Below are positions 1-15,000 of a DNA stretch of 64,000 bases, piece after piece. Position 1 is the stretch's first letter. Each line of letters starts with the position of its first letter. Both the position numbers and the translations under genes were made by a program. Where the stretch lies: positions 77,830 to 141,829 of the forward strand of contig CAYPCS010000006.1 in NCBI GenBank assembly GCA_964409275.1, read 5' to 3'. This stretch comes from GCA-1730015 sp964409275. GTDB lineage: Bacteria; Pseudomonadota; Gammaproteobacteria; Granulosicoccales; Granulosicoccaceae. The notes beneath the pieces were generated by a model that had not been told where the DNA came from, searched no databases, and was given only the letters and a program-made list of their open reading frames with translations.

Positions 1-3000
1 ATCGACGGCGGTCTGGCCATCAACAACGACGGTGGCAATGATACCTATCTGGTGGCAGACAACGGCGCGGCACTGCTAGGGGGTCTATCCGGGTATACGT
101 TCGAAACCCGGGTTACCATAGAGCCCACCACTCAGGAAACAACACTACTCTCCTATAACACGCTGACTAGTGACAACGTTTTTCTTATCGCTATTCAAGA
201 CGATGGCAAGCTAGTCGTCATCCATTCTGGCGATGTAGCCGACTCCACCGCCATTGACTACAACACCATAAGGGATGGAGAAAGTCACAGCATTGCGGTG
301 AGCTGGGACAATACAGCAGGCGACTTAAAGTTCTATGTAGATGGTGTGCTGGTTGATACAGTCACCGCTTTTAATACAGGAAACACCATCGCCACAGATG
401 GTACCCTGGTATTTGGTCAGGAACAGGATTCTCTCGAAGGAGATTTTGCGGACGATCAAACCTTCCGGGGTACTCTCCACGAGATTCGCCTGTTTTCTGA
501 TGCGCGCAGCGATGCAGAAATTAGAGGAAGTTACGCCAGCACTCTGCCACATGCTACTGATTCACTACTCGCCTCCTGGTCGTTTCAGCAACGTGCGAGC
601 AGCAATGTAATTATCGATTCTGTCAGTGGTAACAACCTGACTATACACCATACCGATGAATCGCCTTTCACAGCAAATATTCCTGAACTGTCTCTTTCTG
701 TTGATGAAAACGCTCGCACCGGTACGATAGCAGGTGGAGTTAGCGCCCGCGACGCTGAAAGAGATGCGCTGGTCGCCCAAATTCTTGCAACTGACTCATC
801 CCTTGTCTACAGCCACCTGACCGGCAAATTCTACCAGATGGCCAGTACAGCGATGGACTGGTCATCCGCCAGCGCGACTGCACAGTCTTCTACACTAAAT
901 GGAATAAGCGGTGACCTTTTAACGATTTCGTCGGCGGAAGAAAACCGCCTGGTACAGAATATTCTAATCGACTTTGGCGTTACGCAGGCCTTCCTCGGAA
1001 TATCGGATGTTGCGAGCGAAGGCGAATGGCGTCGTGGTGATCAAGCCACTGATGAACTCTTTTGGCGTGGCGATCAAACAGGATCACCAGCAGAGGGGCA
1101 GTATAGTAACTGGTTTGTAGACAACCCGAACAACTTCTCAGATAGTCAACACTTCGCTAAAATATTTGCATCCGACGGCACCTGGGACGACATCACCGGC
1201 ACTTCCCCGACGCGTTTTATTATCGAGTATAACGCAGACGCTGTGTTGGACAACGCAGGTCCGGAAGGCCAACAACCCCTTGACTACACCATTGTATCTC
1301 AAACCGTTGCCGGTGCTTTTAGCATCGATAACAGTACCGGTGTTATCAGCGTTGCTGATGGATCACTGCTTGACTATGAAGCCCAGACAGACCACCTCCT
1401 GGCAGTACGTGCTACAGACGTAGACGGTAACTCCGTCGATCGCACCGTGACCATTGCCATAAATGACCTTGTCGAAACTGTAGACGGGCCCAGTGACGTT
1501 AGCAGTGGCATCGAACTCAATACCGATGGCGGCAATGACACACATTTAACCACCAGCGATGGATCTTCGATAGTCGGCAACCTTTCAGCTTTTACGATTG
1601 AAAACACCGTTTCATTTGAGGATGCTGGTGAGCACTATATTTTATCCTATACCACCAGCACCCAAAACGATGCTTTGCGTTTGTATTTAGCACCGAATTT
1701 CCTAAGGCTATCTATCGCAGATACTTCCATCAATTTACTGGACGCCGACTATACGGCTCTTTTAAAAGACGGCGAGAAGCACAGCCTTGCTGTTTCATGG
1801 GACAACAATAACGGCGATGTGCTCGTCTACCTGGACGGTGATCTGGTCGATCAGGCTAGCGGATTTGCGACAGGTGTGACGATTGATGCCGATGTCAGCA
1901 ATGCACTGACTCTGGGGCTCGACAACGATGCACCTTCCGGTATCTTCGACAGCTCACAGACATTTCGCGGCACCCACTACGATTTCAGAATCTGGGACCG
2001 GGTAAGAAGTGAGTCAGAGATAGCACTGAATCACCAACACAAATTTGCAAGCGGCAACCTGCCCGAAGGGTTAATCGCAAACTGGCAAATGAATAACATC
2101 AACGGTTCAAATGAAATCGTCGATGAGGTCAGTGGCAGAAATCTGCTTATCGGTCACGCCAGCGGTACCGGTTTTCTTGCCAGTGTACCGGTCAGCGACC
2201 TTCACGTTATTGAAAATGCCGTCAACACTACAAGTGTTGGCTTTGCCGTAGCAATCGATTCAGCCACCCATAACAATGCGATTGTCGACGGACGATTTAC
2301 CGGCGCTGGTACCGTTCCTCAAACCTACACAAACGGACAGGTGTTTGGTGGCTGGACGGTTATTGATGGCGAGGTAAAAAGCAATTCAATTTCAGCAACT
2401 CCGTTGGGGGGTAACTACGTCGAGCTAGGTGACAACGGGGTGTCCGGTGCTGTTGCCCAGGATTTCGCCACCAGTGATGGCGTACAGTATCAGGTTATTT
2501 TCTCGCTTAGCGGTTCTTTTCAATCGGGGGACAGTGCAAAGGACCTGCGTGTTGCTGCTAATGGAAATGCCACTGATTTCTCTATACTGCAACCACCCGG
2601 ATGGAGCACAACCGACTTCGTTTGGGATCAACGATCATTCACATTTACCGCAGATTCTGCAACTACACGCCTAAGCTTTGAATCGCTGGATCCTGCCGAC
2701 TTCGGCCCAACCATCGCAGACATTCGAGTCGTTGAGATCCCTGCTGCGGTATCAGTGATACTGAACAATGATCCAGCGCTTTCTTATGACGCAGCTACAG
2801 GAAAATTCTACAGAGTAGTTACCGCCGGTACCGATGTATTGTCTGCCATTGCCAGCGCAAACGGGGATATCATAAACGGTATCGGAGGACAGCTGGTCAC
2901 CATACGCAGTGACTACGAAAACGACTTTATCAGAGACCTGGCCGATCACTCTGCCAGCGAGTTCTGGATCGGGGCCAGCGACAACGCCACCGACGGTCAG

Positions 3001-6000
3001 TGGAACTGGATCGAAAACGGCGTCGAAGCCGATCGGTTCTGGAACGGCGCCACCGGCGGCACTGCACCTGCAGGTATTTACGCAGCGTTTTCCGGCGAAC
3101 CGGGAGGAGGTACCGGTGAGAACTATGCAGCCATTCGTCCCTCCGATGGCATCTGGCTCGACTTGTCTGGCGCATCCTCCAACGGTTACATTGTCGAGTG
3201 GGACGCTAATGACGTTCTTTCCAACGTAAAATATAGTCTGAACGACCCGTCAAACAACTTTGCAATTGACAGTCTAACCGGCGAGATCACAGTCACTGCC
3301 ACGAATACTCTGGACTATGAATCGGCGGCGTCGCACGATGTGGACGTGACAGTGACCGACGTCGTCGGACAGAGTCATCTTGAAACCTTGACGATCAGCG
3401 TTACCAATGGAATCGAACCGATCCAGTCGGTGCCCGGACCCCAGACCGTCAACGAAGAGCAGGATTTAGTATTCAGTGCCGCAAACATTCCCCCGAATGC
3501 AGTAACAGTCGACGATACGTTGTCGGGTAGCGACACGCGCTTGCGAGTTGATATCTCGGTTAACGATGGCGTTCTAACACTATTCCAAACCTCGGGCTTA
3601 TTGATCGTCAGTGGCAGCGATGGCAGCAATGCCATGACCATCGAGGGTAGCAAATCCGATATCAATGCTGCGCTTGAGGGCATGACCTTCACGCCGACGG
3701 AGGATTTCAGCGGTGTGGCCACACTAGGCATCACAACCTCATTAGGTGCGGATTTACAAGGCCACTATTCCTTTGAGGGTGGTACTGCAACTAACCAGAA
3801 CGGTGAAACTTCGCTAAACGGTACACTTTCAGGGAATGCGACCACAACGATAGATCCGCAGCGAGGTGAAGTGCTGGCGCTCGATGGCGATAGCGACTAC
3901 GTCGAAATCGCTTCTGATTTTTCGCAACCAACCGATGTGACGCTTGCCGCGTGGATTAATCTTAGCTCCAGCGATGCAGCCGGTGCTGACATAATCTCTA
4001 TTGGTAATGCGGTGGCCATACGTGCTGATACACCAGCTACCGGTACACATGCGTTCATGTACGACGGATCAACGTTTAACATTGTAAGCTCCAACGTTAG
4101 TCTGGCTGATGGCCAGTGGCATCACGTCGCATTCACTTTCGACGACGCTGCAAATAGCCAAACGCTATATATAGACGGTGTGGCAGCGGCAAACGGCAAT
4201 TTCACAGAATCCATAGACTACGCGAACACAGGGTTCAGCAACTCAAGAATTGGAGCACACGCGAACGACGGTTCTACGGTCTTTGACTTCAATGGCATGA
4301 TAGACGAGGCTCGCATATATAATCGCGCGCTTTCCGAGGCAGAAATAGCTGCCCTTTCAGCTGATAAAACCACAACATCAAACGACAGTGTGGCGATCAC
4401 CGTAAACCCGATTAACGACGCGCCACAATTCGTTCACCCGGAGCTCGTTTCCAACGGAAATTTTGATACAAACCTGAGTGACTGGACGACGACCGGCCAG
4501 GTAACACATAGCTCCGGCGAATTGAGATTCGGCATTGCCAACACTGCGGGGTCTCACACTGCGTCTCAAACTGTCGCAACACTGGCCGGTGGAACCTACG
4601 AACTGTCGTTCGACTACCGCGACGACCAGCCAGACCGCAACCAATCTCTGCAGGTGACCATTGATGGTACGAATAACCTGTTGACGACTCCGCAAATTAT
4701 TACCGATATCGGTGGCATTACACTGGAGCGCTACACCTACACATTCACCGCAGATTCGAACACCGCCAATATCACTTTCACTGACACCTCCGACTCCGCT
4801 GGTGTCGCGAACGATACGAATGTCGTAGACGGTTATCTGGACAACATTTCGGTCACTAATGTCTCAGGCATAATGAGTGAAACAACGTTCGTAGAAGGCG
4901 CTTCAGCGATTGTACTGGACCCTGCGATCACGCTTTTTGATGAAGAGCTATCCGCAATAGATGATTTCAGCGGCACCACGTTATCGCTAACTCGCAACGG
5001 CGGATCCAGTAGCGACGATGTTTTTTCAGCGATAGCAGCCGGTACACTCGGCACTTTGACTGAAAGTGGCAACGTCGTTGTTGGCAGCACAACAATTGGC
5101 ACGGTGGCCACTAATTCGGCCGGCACGCTGGTAATGAGCTTTAACGCCAATGCGACCAACGCCCTTCTGAACGAAGCGATGCAACAGATCGCTTATAGAA
5201 ATAACAGCAATACACCGCCAAACAGCATACAAATTGACTGGACGTTCAATGATGCAAATACCGGTAGTCAGGGCGGCGGCGGTAACCAACAAGTGTCCGG
5301 TAGCACGGTAATCAATACCACCAGCACGGCCAACCCCGCGGTCACCGCGCCGACAGAAACACCCACCAGCGAAGACACAGCTATTTTATTCAGCGGTGCC
5401 AATGTCATTCAGGTAGGCGAAGGCTTGCCGGCTGACACACCGCTTCAGGTTACACTATCTGTATCCAACGGGACTTTGTTACTCTCAAACCTCACCGGAA
5501 TTTCCATCGTTGAAGGTGCTGACGGCTCATCAAACCTCGTGATAGAGGGGCTGGAATCCGATTTAAACACAGCGCTTGATGGTCTTGAATTCACTCCAGA
5601 CAGCAACTTCAACGGCACTGATACGCTTACAATAAAATCTGCTATCGCCGCAAACCTTGATGGATACTATTCGTTTGATGTTGATGCAAGGGATGATAGC
5701 GCAGGTATATTGCAGAATGGCGTGTTACAAAACAGCGCTACCATCACCAGCGACACAGAACGCAATAACGTACTATTACTAAACGGTGCCAATGACTACG
5801 TAGACGTAAATTCCGATTTCGGCACACCTGCCAATGTTACGGCGGCAGCCTGGGTTAACTCCAATTCCGGATATTCGGAAGTTATATCAATAGACGGTGA
5901 ATTCGCCATTCGAATCGACGATCCTAACGTCGGTGGATTTGTTACGGCATTTTACTACGATGGAACTACGTATCGACACGCCACTTCTACTCAAGCGATA

Positions 6001-9000
6001 GCCGCTACCGGCTGGCACCATCTGGCAGCCTCTTTTGACGATACTTCCAAAACATTGAAGCTTTACATTGACGGCATTGAGGCAGCGAGCGAAACCTACA
6101 CAAACTCAATCGACTACTCGGTGACCAGCAGCAACCAAACCTTTATTGGTTCCAACGCGGGCAGCGCTCTGTTTCTTGATGGAAAGATAGACGATGCGCG
6201 CATCTTCACACGTACGCTTTCGGCGGAAGAAATAGCGACACTGGCCGCCGATCAACCTTCACAGACTATCGGTGCGGAGTTACATCAATCGTTTAGCCAG
6301 CCTAACGGTGACAACACCGGTGTGAATGCGCTGTTTGTCCACGACGGATTCAATTCCTTCAGTCGCGACGGTACGATTTCTTCCCTGAAAATTGCGGAAG
6401 ATGGCAACAACACTCCATTGAACTTTGATTTACTGGTCCTCAGACCAACGTCCGGTGCCGATTTCGAAGTAATCCATCGCGTATCCCTGACGGACAGCAA
6501 TATTGTATCGAACAATTCCGGAATTCGTACCCTGGACGTTGGCACGCTGGATGTGCGGGCAAATGATGTGCTGGGACATTGGTCTTCGGTGAACGGAGGA
6601 TCAATTCCATTCACCAACTCCGCAACGGGGGGAGCACCGGGCTGGTCCGTTTACCCCACCGCGAGTCTGACTGAAGGTTCTACGGTGCAAGCTGAAAACA
6701 ACAGTAACAGTGGTCGTATCTACGGCCTGGCCGTCAGTTTTAAGCCCGACCCCCGATACACAGATACGACATCGATCACGGTCAATGCAGTCAATGATAC
6801 GCCGGTTTTCACCACACCGGTTTTCATTGCAAACCACAGCTTCGAAGCGGATTTGTTACCGGGCGACGACACGGACACAACATCAGTTAGCGATTGGACA
6901 ACAACAGGATCTGCAACGGGGGTGTGGAATACCACACCAACGCACTTCCCGCTAGAAGCACCAAACGGTGAAAATATCGCATTCATAGACCAGGGGGGGC
7001 TGATCTCCCAGACCACAACGACCGTATTCGCCGCGGCAACAGATTATCAGCTAACCGTCGCTGTCGGCGACGCAGCAGGCAATCCAAACCCAACCGGTTG
7101 GGAGATTCGACTCTATGCGGGTGCTCAGTTACTGGGTTCAGCTTCAGTCATTGAAACGGACCCGCCCAACGGGACATTTGCGGATGTAACCCTCGCATTG
7201 AGCGCAGAGCAACTGAATGTTTTCTCCGCATCCTATGGCGACAACATCCGCGTTGAGCTATTCGACAACGGCGCGTCAGAGAACGTGCAGTTTGACGATA
7301 TCCGCCTGACTTATACTTCAGCCGGTGTAGCGACCCCGGATGTAACGTATGTAGAGAACAGTTCGCCCGTGGCAATGAATGCCAATATGTCTGTTTTCGA
7401 TGTGGAACTGTTTGAATTAAACGACTACGCAGGGGCCACGCTCACGCTGGCTCGTGACGGTGGTGCTAATGCCGAAGACAACATCAGGTTCTCTACTGGC
7501 AACGGTTACGGTTTGGAATCTGAAAGTACCGGCGGTGGATTTGACTGGTTTATCACCAAAGACGGTGATCGGATTGCCGAGTACGATTTCGAAAGCGTAT
7601 CAGGACAGACTTCGATTACCTTTATAAATGATCAAGGCGGCACTCCAACCGAATCAGTCGTCAACGGTGTATTGCAACAAATAACCTATCAAAATAACAG
7701 TGACACACCGCCGATCAGTGTACAAATCAACTGGACTTTTGACGATGGAAATATTTCCGCACAAGGCGCTGGCGGGAATTTACAGGCTTCCGGCAATACA
7801 ATAATAAATATAGAGGCTGTCAACGACGCGCCTGCCGGATCCAACGGAAATCTTGCGGTTAGCGAGGATATCGAACGCGTAATTAGCGTGGCCGACTTTG
7901 GTTTTTCAGACATCGATGGCAATGATTTTTCCGCTGTAGAAATCAGCACTTTGCCTGCCTCGGGCGGCTTGTTTTTAAATACATCGGACGCCGCGATACT
8001 CTCCGGAACCGAGCGCGTTGAGTCGGGGGATATAATCACGGTAACAGATATCGCAGCAGGCCACCTTGTGTACCTGCCCGAATTCAACACCAAAGGGGCA
8101 TCCGTGGCTACCATCGGTTTCGCTGTTATAGACGATGGTGGTGGCAGCAGCGATACAGATCCCGTTGAAAAATTCCTGACAATAGATATTGCAAGCGTGG
8201 AAGACTCACCATCAGGAATGATCGCGCGTTCAACAAGCACTCTGCTATCCGACAATTTTAATGACGGCAACGCCACTGGCTGGACAATTCCTGCCAACTG
8301 GGGTGTAACCGGCGGTGAACTGTCCACAGGCCCCGTCAATGCCGGTAACGAATTCGCGCACTGGAATGATCCCGCTGCGGCAAGCTGGACTGACATCAGT
8401 CTAAATCTGGATATTTCATTTGGCGACGACGACTTTATAGGGGCTATGGTTCGCTATCAGGATGCAAGCAATTATGTGTTGGCACAAATCCGGTACAGCG
8501 ATATAAATAACCCGGATAACCAGTCACTTACATTGCTGTCAGTAATCGGTGGTGTGACGAATGTGCGTGCCGTGACCTCACTCCAGGACGTCTTCGAGTC
8601 CGAAACGCTGGCACTCACCATAAACGTTGTCGGCGATGACTATTCTGTGGAAATTAATGGTAGAGAACGACTAGCGGCCACTTTTGCAGGACCCGCGTCA
8701 GGAACAGTCGGCTTAAACTCATCGTTCATGACCGATAGTACATTTGACAATGTAGTCGTCACAGACTCCCCGGTGACTATCCCGGAGAACACTGGTGACG
8801 GTACATCCGTTGCAACAGTGCGTGGATTTGATGGTGATGCAGGTGACACACTCAGCTACGCGCTGACCAACAACGCAGGTGGTCGCTTCGCCATCGATTC
8901 CGTCACTGGTCTGGTGACCGTGGCCAATGGCAGTCTGCTGGACTTCGAGACTGCGCCATCGCATGTGATAGAAGTTGAGATCACCGACACCAACACAAAT

Positions 9001-12000
9001 ACCTACACAGAATCGGTACTCATCGCACTTTCCAATGTGAATGAGGCACCGGTTGCATCAGCGATTGAAACCACCCCGCTGATTTACACCGAGAACGACG
9101 GAGCCGTAGCGATCACCTCGAGCGTTACAATTGCCGATGTCGATGACAGCAATATGGAATCGGCGCTTGTACAGATTACGGGCAATTATGTAGATGGCGA
9201 GGATACTCTTGCCTTCACCAGCCAGAATGGCATCAGCGGCACGTTTAACACAAGTAACGGTTCATTAAGCCTCAGCGGGTCCGCCAGTATTGCTGATTAC
9301 GAGGCTGCTATCCGAAGTGTTACTTACGAAAACTCGAACGATACACCCGACACCGCCACACGAACCATCGGCATACTGGTTAGTGACGGACCTGCGCTAA
9401 GCAACCTGCTGACCCGCGATATTACCATCAATGCCATCAACGATGCTCCTGTCGCAAGTGCTATCGAAAGTTCGACACTGATCTATGCTGAAAATGCCGG
9501 ATCTGTGGCCATTACCGACACTCTGGCATTTTCAGATATTGATCACACCGGTTTTTCCAGTGCAACAGTTCAAATCACCGGCAATCTAAATTCGGCTGAA
9601 GACATTCTCGAATTCAGCACTCAAAACGGTATCAGCGGAACTTATGATGATTCGAACGGTACTTTAAGCCTTAGCGGTGCTGCCAGTATTGCCGATTATG
9701 AAACCGCATTGCGCGGTGTTACCTATATAAATAATAGCGATAATCCGGATACGGCCATCAGAACTATTAGCTTCACCGTAAACGATGGGACAGACAGCAG
9801 TAACCTACAGACACGCACCGTCTCTATCACTCCTGAAAATGACTCACCCCAGACAACATTGATAGAAATACCGGCACTTTCCTATACCGAAAACGATGGA
9901 CCGGTAACTGTCACTGCCCTGTTGTCTTTAAGCGATGTAGATAACGACAATCTCACCTCCGCGACTGTAAGCATCAGCTCAGGGTTACATCCTGCCGAGG
10001 ATGTACTGGCTTTTTCCGGCATCGGCAACATTAGCGGCGCCTGGAATGCCACAACCGGCATACTCGAATTATCCGGCGTTGATACCATAGCCAACTATGA
10101 AGCGGTGCTTCGCTCGATAACCTACGAAAACACCAGTGCTGATCCGGACGAGGTTACACGCACCATCAGCTTTAGCGTAAGCGATGGGTTGGCAAGCAGC
10201 AACGTGTCTGTCAGAGACATCGATATCTCGGCGGTCAACAATGCGCCACAGTTGACAACCATTGAAGCCGCTCCCGTGAACTACGACGAGAATGATGGTG
10301 CAATCTCTGTGACTTCAACGCTTGCCATCGGTGATCCTGACAATATCAATCTTGAGTCCGCGACTGTCTCCATCAGCAACAACCACGTTAGCAGCGAAGA
10401 TCTACTGACATTCACCGATCAAAACGGCATCAGCGGTAACTACAACAGCACTAACGGCATACTTACACTGAGCGGCAGCAGCACCCTGGACAACTACGAG
10501 GCCGCAATTAGATCAGTCACTTACACCAATACCAGCGACAACCCGAACAACAGCAGCCGTACTATAACTATTGCTGTGGACGATGGATCACAAGGCAGCA
10601 ACACATTATCACGTGACATCGATATCACTTCCGCAAACGACGCACCGGTACAGGGAGCCATTGAAAGCGCGACGCTCACCTACACCGAGAACAGCGGACC
10701 ACAAACTATTACATCGTCACTGGCAATAACAGATGTCGACGATACGGATCAGGAAACGGCGACTGTCCAGATCAGCAACAATCACAGTGCCGAAGACGAA
10801 TTAACTTTTACTGATCAGAACGGCATTAGCGGTAGTTACAATTCCACTACCGGTGTATTGGTTCTGACCGGTACAGCCTCACTCAACGACTATGAAGTGG
10901 CGTTGCGCTCTGTGGAGTACGTTAACAACAGCGACAACCCGAACCCGGCAACACGAACTATAAGTTTTACAGTCAACGACGGTGATGCCAACAGCAATGT
11001 GCAGACACGCAATATCGCAATATCACCGTTGAACGATTTACCGGTGCTTGATCTGATTGAAACCACACTACTTCAGTACACAGAAAATGATCTGCCCCAA
11101 ATAATCACTTCATCGATCACCCTTTTCGACGTCGACAACACCACTCTGGAATCGGCAAGTATACGAATCGCAGGGAATTATATTGCTACAGAAGATTCTC
11201 TGAATTTTCTTGACCAGAACGGAATTAGCGGCACTTTTAACAATGCCACCGGTGAACTGGTGCTCAGCGGCACGAGCAGCATTGCCAACTATGAAGCGGC
11301 GATACGAAGTGTAACCTACTCCAATACCAGCGATGATCCGAATCCCGCAACCAGAACTATCAGCATAACGGTCAGCGATAACAACGGTTCAAGCAACACC
11401 CAGAATCGAGGTATCGCAATCATTCCCGTGAACGACGCACCGGTACAACAGTCGATCGAGGTGGTAACGCTTGCCTACAATGAGAATGCAGCTGCCACTC
11501 CGATCACCGATACTTTGACACTGGACGATATCGACGATACCTCCATAGAATCAGCGACAGTGAGCATCAGCAATAACTTTGTTGATAGCGAAGACAGTCT
11601 GGTATTCTCGAACCAAAACGGAATCGCCGGCCTGTTTAATTCTGCTACCGGTGCGCTTGCTCTCAGTGGAACGGCATCGGTCGCAGACTATCAGGCCGCT
11701 CTGCGTTCCGTCGCCTACCTGAACACTAGCGATAATCCGGACCTGTCAGAGCGGACCATCACTTTTGTAATCAATGACGGTGATGTTGATAGCAACCTTG
11801 CCGCGCGCCTTGTCTCAATAGTGCCGTCAAACGATGCGCCAACACAATCTTCAATCGAAACAACAGCACTCGATTACACTGAAAATGCAATACCGCTTAT
11901 AATAACGTCCACTCTGGTTCTTGACGACGTCGACGATACACTGGTCGACACGGCCAGCGTGCGAATAAGCAATAATTTCGTTAACGGGGAAGACGTACTT

Positions 12001-15000
12001 TCGTTTACCGATCAAAACGGAATCAATGGAATCTACAACGCTGCGAGCGGAGTGCTTTCACTGAGCGGTGCGAGCACCGTGGCGAACTATCAGGCGGCTA
12101 TCAGAAGCGTTACCTACAGCAACACCAGCGAGGATCCGGACACTGCGACAAGAACCGTAGAATTTACCATTAGCGACGGTACCGCCATCAGCAACACCCT
12201 TGAGCGGGACATTAATATAATCGCTATAAATGATGCCCCCGTACAAAGTGGCATAGAAAGCACGCCGCTAGGCTATTTAGAAAACGCAGATCCACAAATC
12301 ATCACCTCCACCCTGGTAATAAGCGAGGTTGACAATAGCCAGATTCAATCCGCCACGGTTCGGATTTCCAGCGGACTTATCCCGCTTGAAGACAAACTCG
12401 ATTTTGTCAATCAGAACGGAATTACGGGGTCTTACAATAGCGCGACCGGCATCATGACGCTCACAGGTGCTGCGTCTATTGATCACTATCAAGCTGCTTT
12501 GCGGTCAATTAGCTATGAGAATTTGAGCGACGATCCCGACAACTCGAACCGAACCATCGAATTCTCTGTATTCGATGGCGACGCTGACAGCAATAGTCAA
12601 TTTCGGATGATAGAAATTGGCCCAGTAAACGATGCACCGGTGCTGGCGACTATAGAATCGGCAACGCTTGCGGTTACCGAGAATGACGCTGCTCAAACCA
12701 TCAGTTCAACGTTGACGCTCAGTGATCTTGATGACACACATCTCGAATCTGCCACTATCGATTTTAATGGAAGCTACCGCGCCGGTGAAGATGTGCTGTC
12801 TTTTTTCGACCAGAATGGCATTAGCGGATTTTTTAACAGCTTTACCGGTGTGCTGACACTGTCAGGCAACGCCACAATAGCCGACTACGAGACGGCATTG
12901 CGAAGCGTGGCGTACACAAATATCAGCGACAATCCGGACAACTCTATTCGTACTCTCGCGATAAGCGTTAACGACGGTGACGCTGCCAGCAACACACAGA
13001 ATCGAACCATCACCATTGATCCGGTCAACGACGCCCCGCAGCAACAATCAATTGAGACGGAAGCGCTTATAGTCGTTGAAAACGCCGCACCAGTCATCAT
13101 CAGTGAAACAATTTCACTGACAGATGTCGATGACCTGAACCTTGAATCTGCAACGGTTGCCATCAGCGTAAATCTAGTCAGTGATGAGGATATTCTTGCC
13201 GCAGAGAATCAAAACGGCATTGTCACCTCATACGACTCAGCCACCGGCATACTGACATTGAGCGGTAGCGCCTCGCTTGCGGACTACCAGACTGCCTTGA
13301 GAAGCGTCACTTACGAAAATACCAGCGAACACCCCTCCGTAGCCACAAGAACAGTAGTGTTTACGATTAGCGACGGTGACTCTGAGGGCAACATACAGGC
13401 ACGCGATGTAAATGTGCTCCGTACCAATGATGCACCCGTACAGAGCAGTATAGAAATATCTCCACTCGCGTACGTCGAAAACAGCATTCCGGTGGCAATC
13501 ACCTCGTCATTAACGGTCAGTGACGTTGACGACACCAATATAGAATCTGCCACTGTTCAGATAAGCGGCTCCTATATCAACGGTGAAGACGTATTGGCAT
13601 TCGTCGATACCGCCTCAATCTCAGCCATCTGGGATGTCAATACCGGCTCGCTAACGTTGAGTGGCACCGACACACTCGCCGCCTATCAGGACGCATTGCG
13701 GCAGGTCACCTACGTCAACACAAGTGACAACCCGGGCACAATACCTCGAGAAATCTCTTTTTCAGTATTTGACGGTGCGCTTGAGTCGAATACGGTTTCA
13801 CGCACTATTGCCATCACTGCGACCAACGATGCTCCTGCTACCTCTTTCATCGAGAGCCAGCCACTTTCCTATATTGAAAATGCGGCACCACAGAATCTGA
13901 CCGACGGTCTTGTTCTGACAGAACTGGATGATGTCAACCTTGAGTCGGCAGTAATACAGATCACAGAGAACTACAGTATTGGTGAAGACATACTCGCTTT
14001 TCCTGGCAGCGGGGCTATTAGTGCTACATGGAATCCAGACACAGGCGAGTTGGTGCTCACCGGATCAGACACCATCGCCGCCTACCAGGCAGCTATTCGT
14101 TCTGTCACCTATGTCAATATCAGTAATAACCCGCAGGCAGAAGACCGGGCGGTTAGCATTAACGTCAATGACGGTACAGCAAGCTCCAACACAGTGATGC
14201 GCACGATAATTGTCACCCCGGTTAACGATGTCCCGGCGTTGGCATCCATTGAAGCGAATGAACTGGACTATCTGGAAAATGCCGGCCCGGTCGTTGTGAC
14301 CTCGGCACTTACTCTATTTGATATCGATGACACTCACCTCGACTCTGCAACCGTAGCTTTCTCAGCGGGCTATGTGCAAGGTGAAGATGCACTGGCATTC
14401 AGTGATACACCCACGATCAGTGGTGTCTGGAATCCGCTTACTGCTGAATTGACGTTGACGGGCACCGATACTGTGGATGCGTATCAACAGGCACTGCGGT
14501 CGGTGACCTACGAGAACTTCAGCGACAATCCTGTTGGTGAAAGCCGGCAGCTGTCTTTTGTTGTTGGCGACGGCGACGGTTTTTCTAACCAGCAGTCTCG
14601 CTCTGTTGTGCTTACACCGGTAAATGATGCACCGTCCGGATCAGACGAAACGGTTAGTCTGCTTGAAGATTCAGTCTACACAGTAAGCCTGACAGACTTC
14701 GGATTTAGCGATTCAAAAGACAACCATCAGTTTAATTCGGTATTTATTGACCAGCTGCCGACGAACGGTGAGCTACTGATTGACGGTATACCTGTAAATA
14801 CAGGTCAGCTGATAACACTAGCCGAAATATCGACAGGGCTGCTTACATTTGTTCCCGTAGAAAATGCCAACGGTATCGCCTATGACAGTATTCAGTTCCG
14901 CGTTCGTGACGATGGCGGCATTAGCAATGGCGGTATCGATACCTCGATCGCAAGCAACACACTACGCTTTGATGTTATCAATGTAAACGACGCTCCGGCC

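Noticed and set aside
52..54. GTG at 52 as the start of the first giant gene
   Set aside because: The frame is open to base 1 and residues before it (DGGNDTYL) match the equivalent point of the next LamG-like module (DGGNDTHL near 1525), so the gene starts upstream.
7689..8396. 235-codon leftward frame inside the first giant gene
   Set aside because: Antisense shadow with no ribosome site or recognisable domain; the plus-strand frame is continuous and clearly coding.
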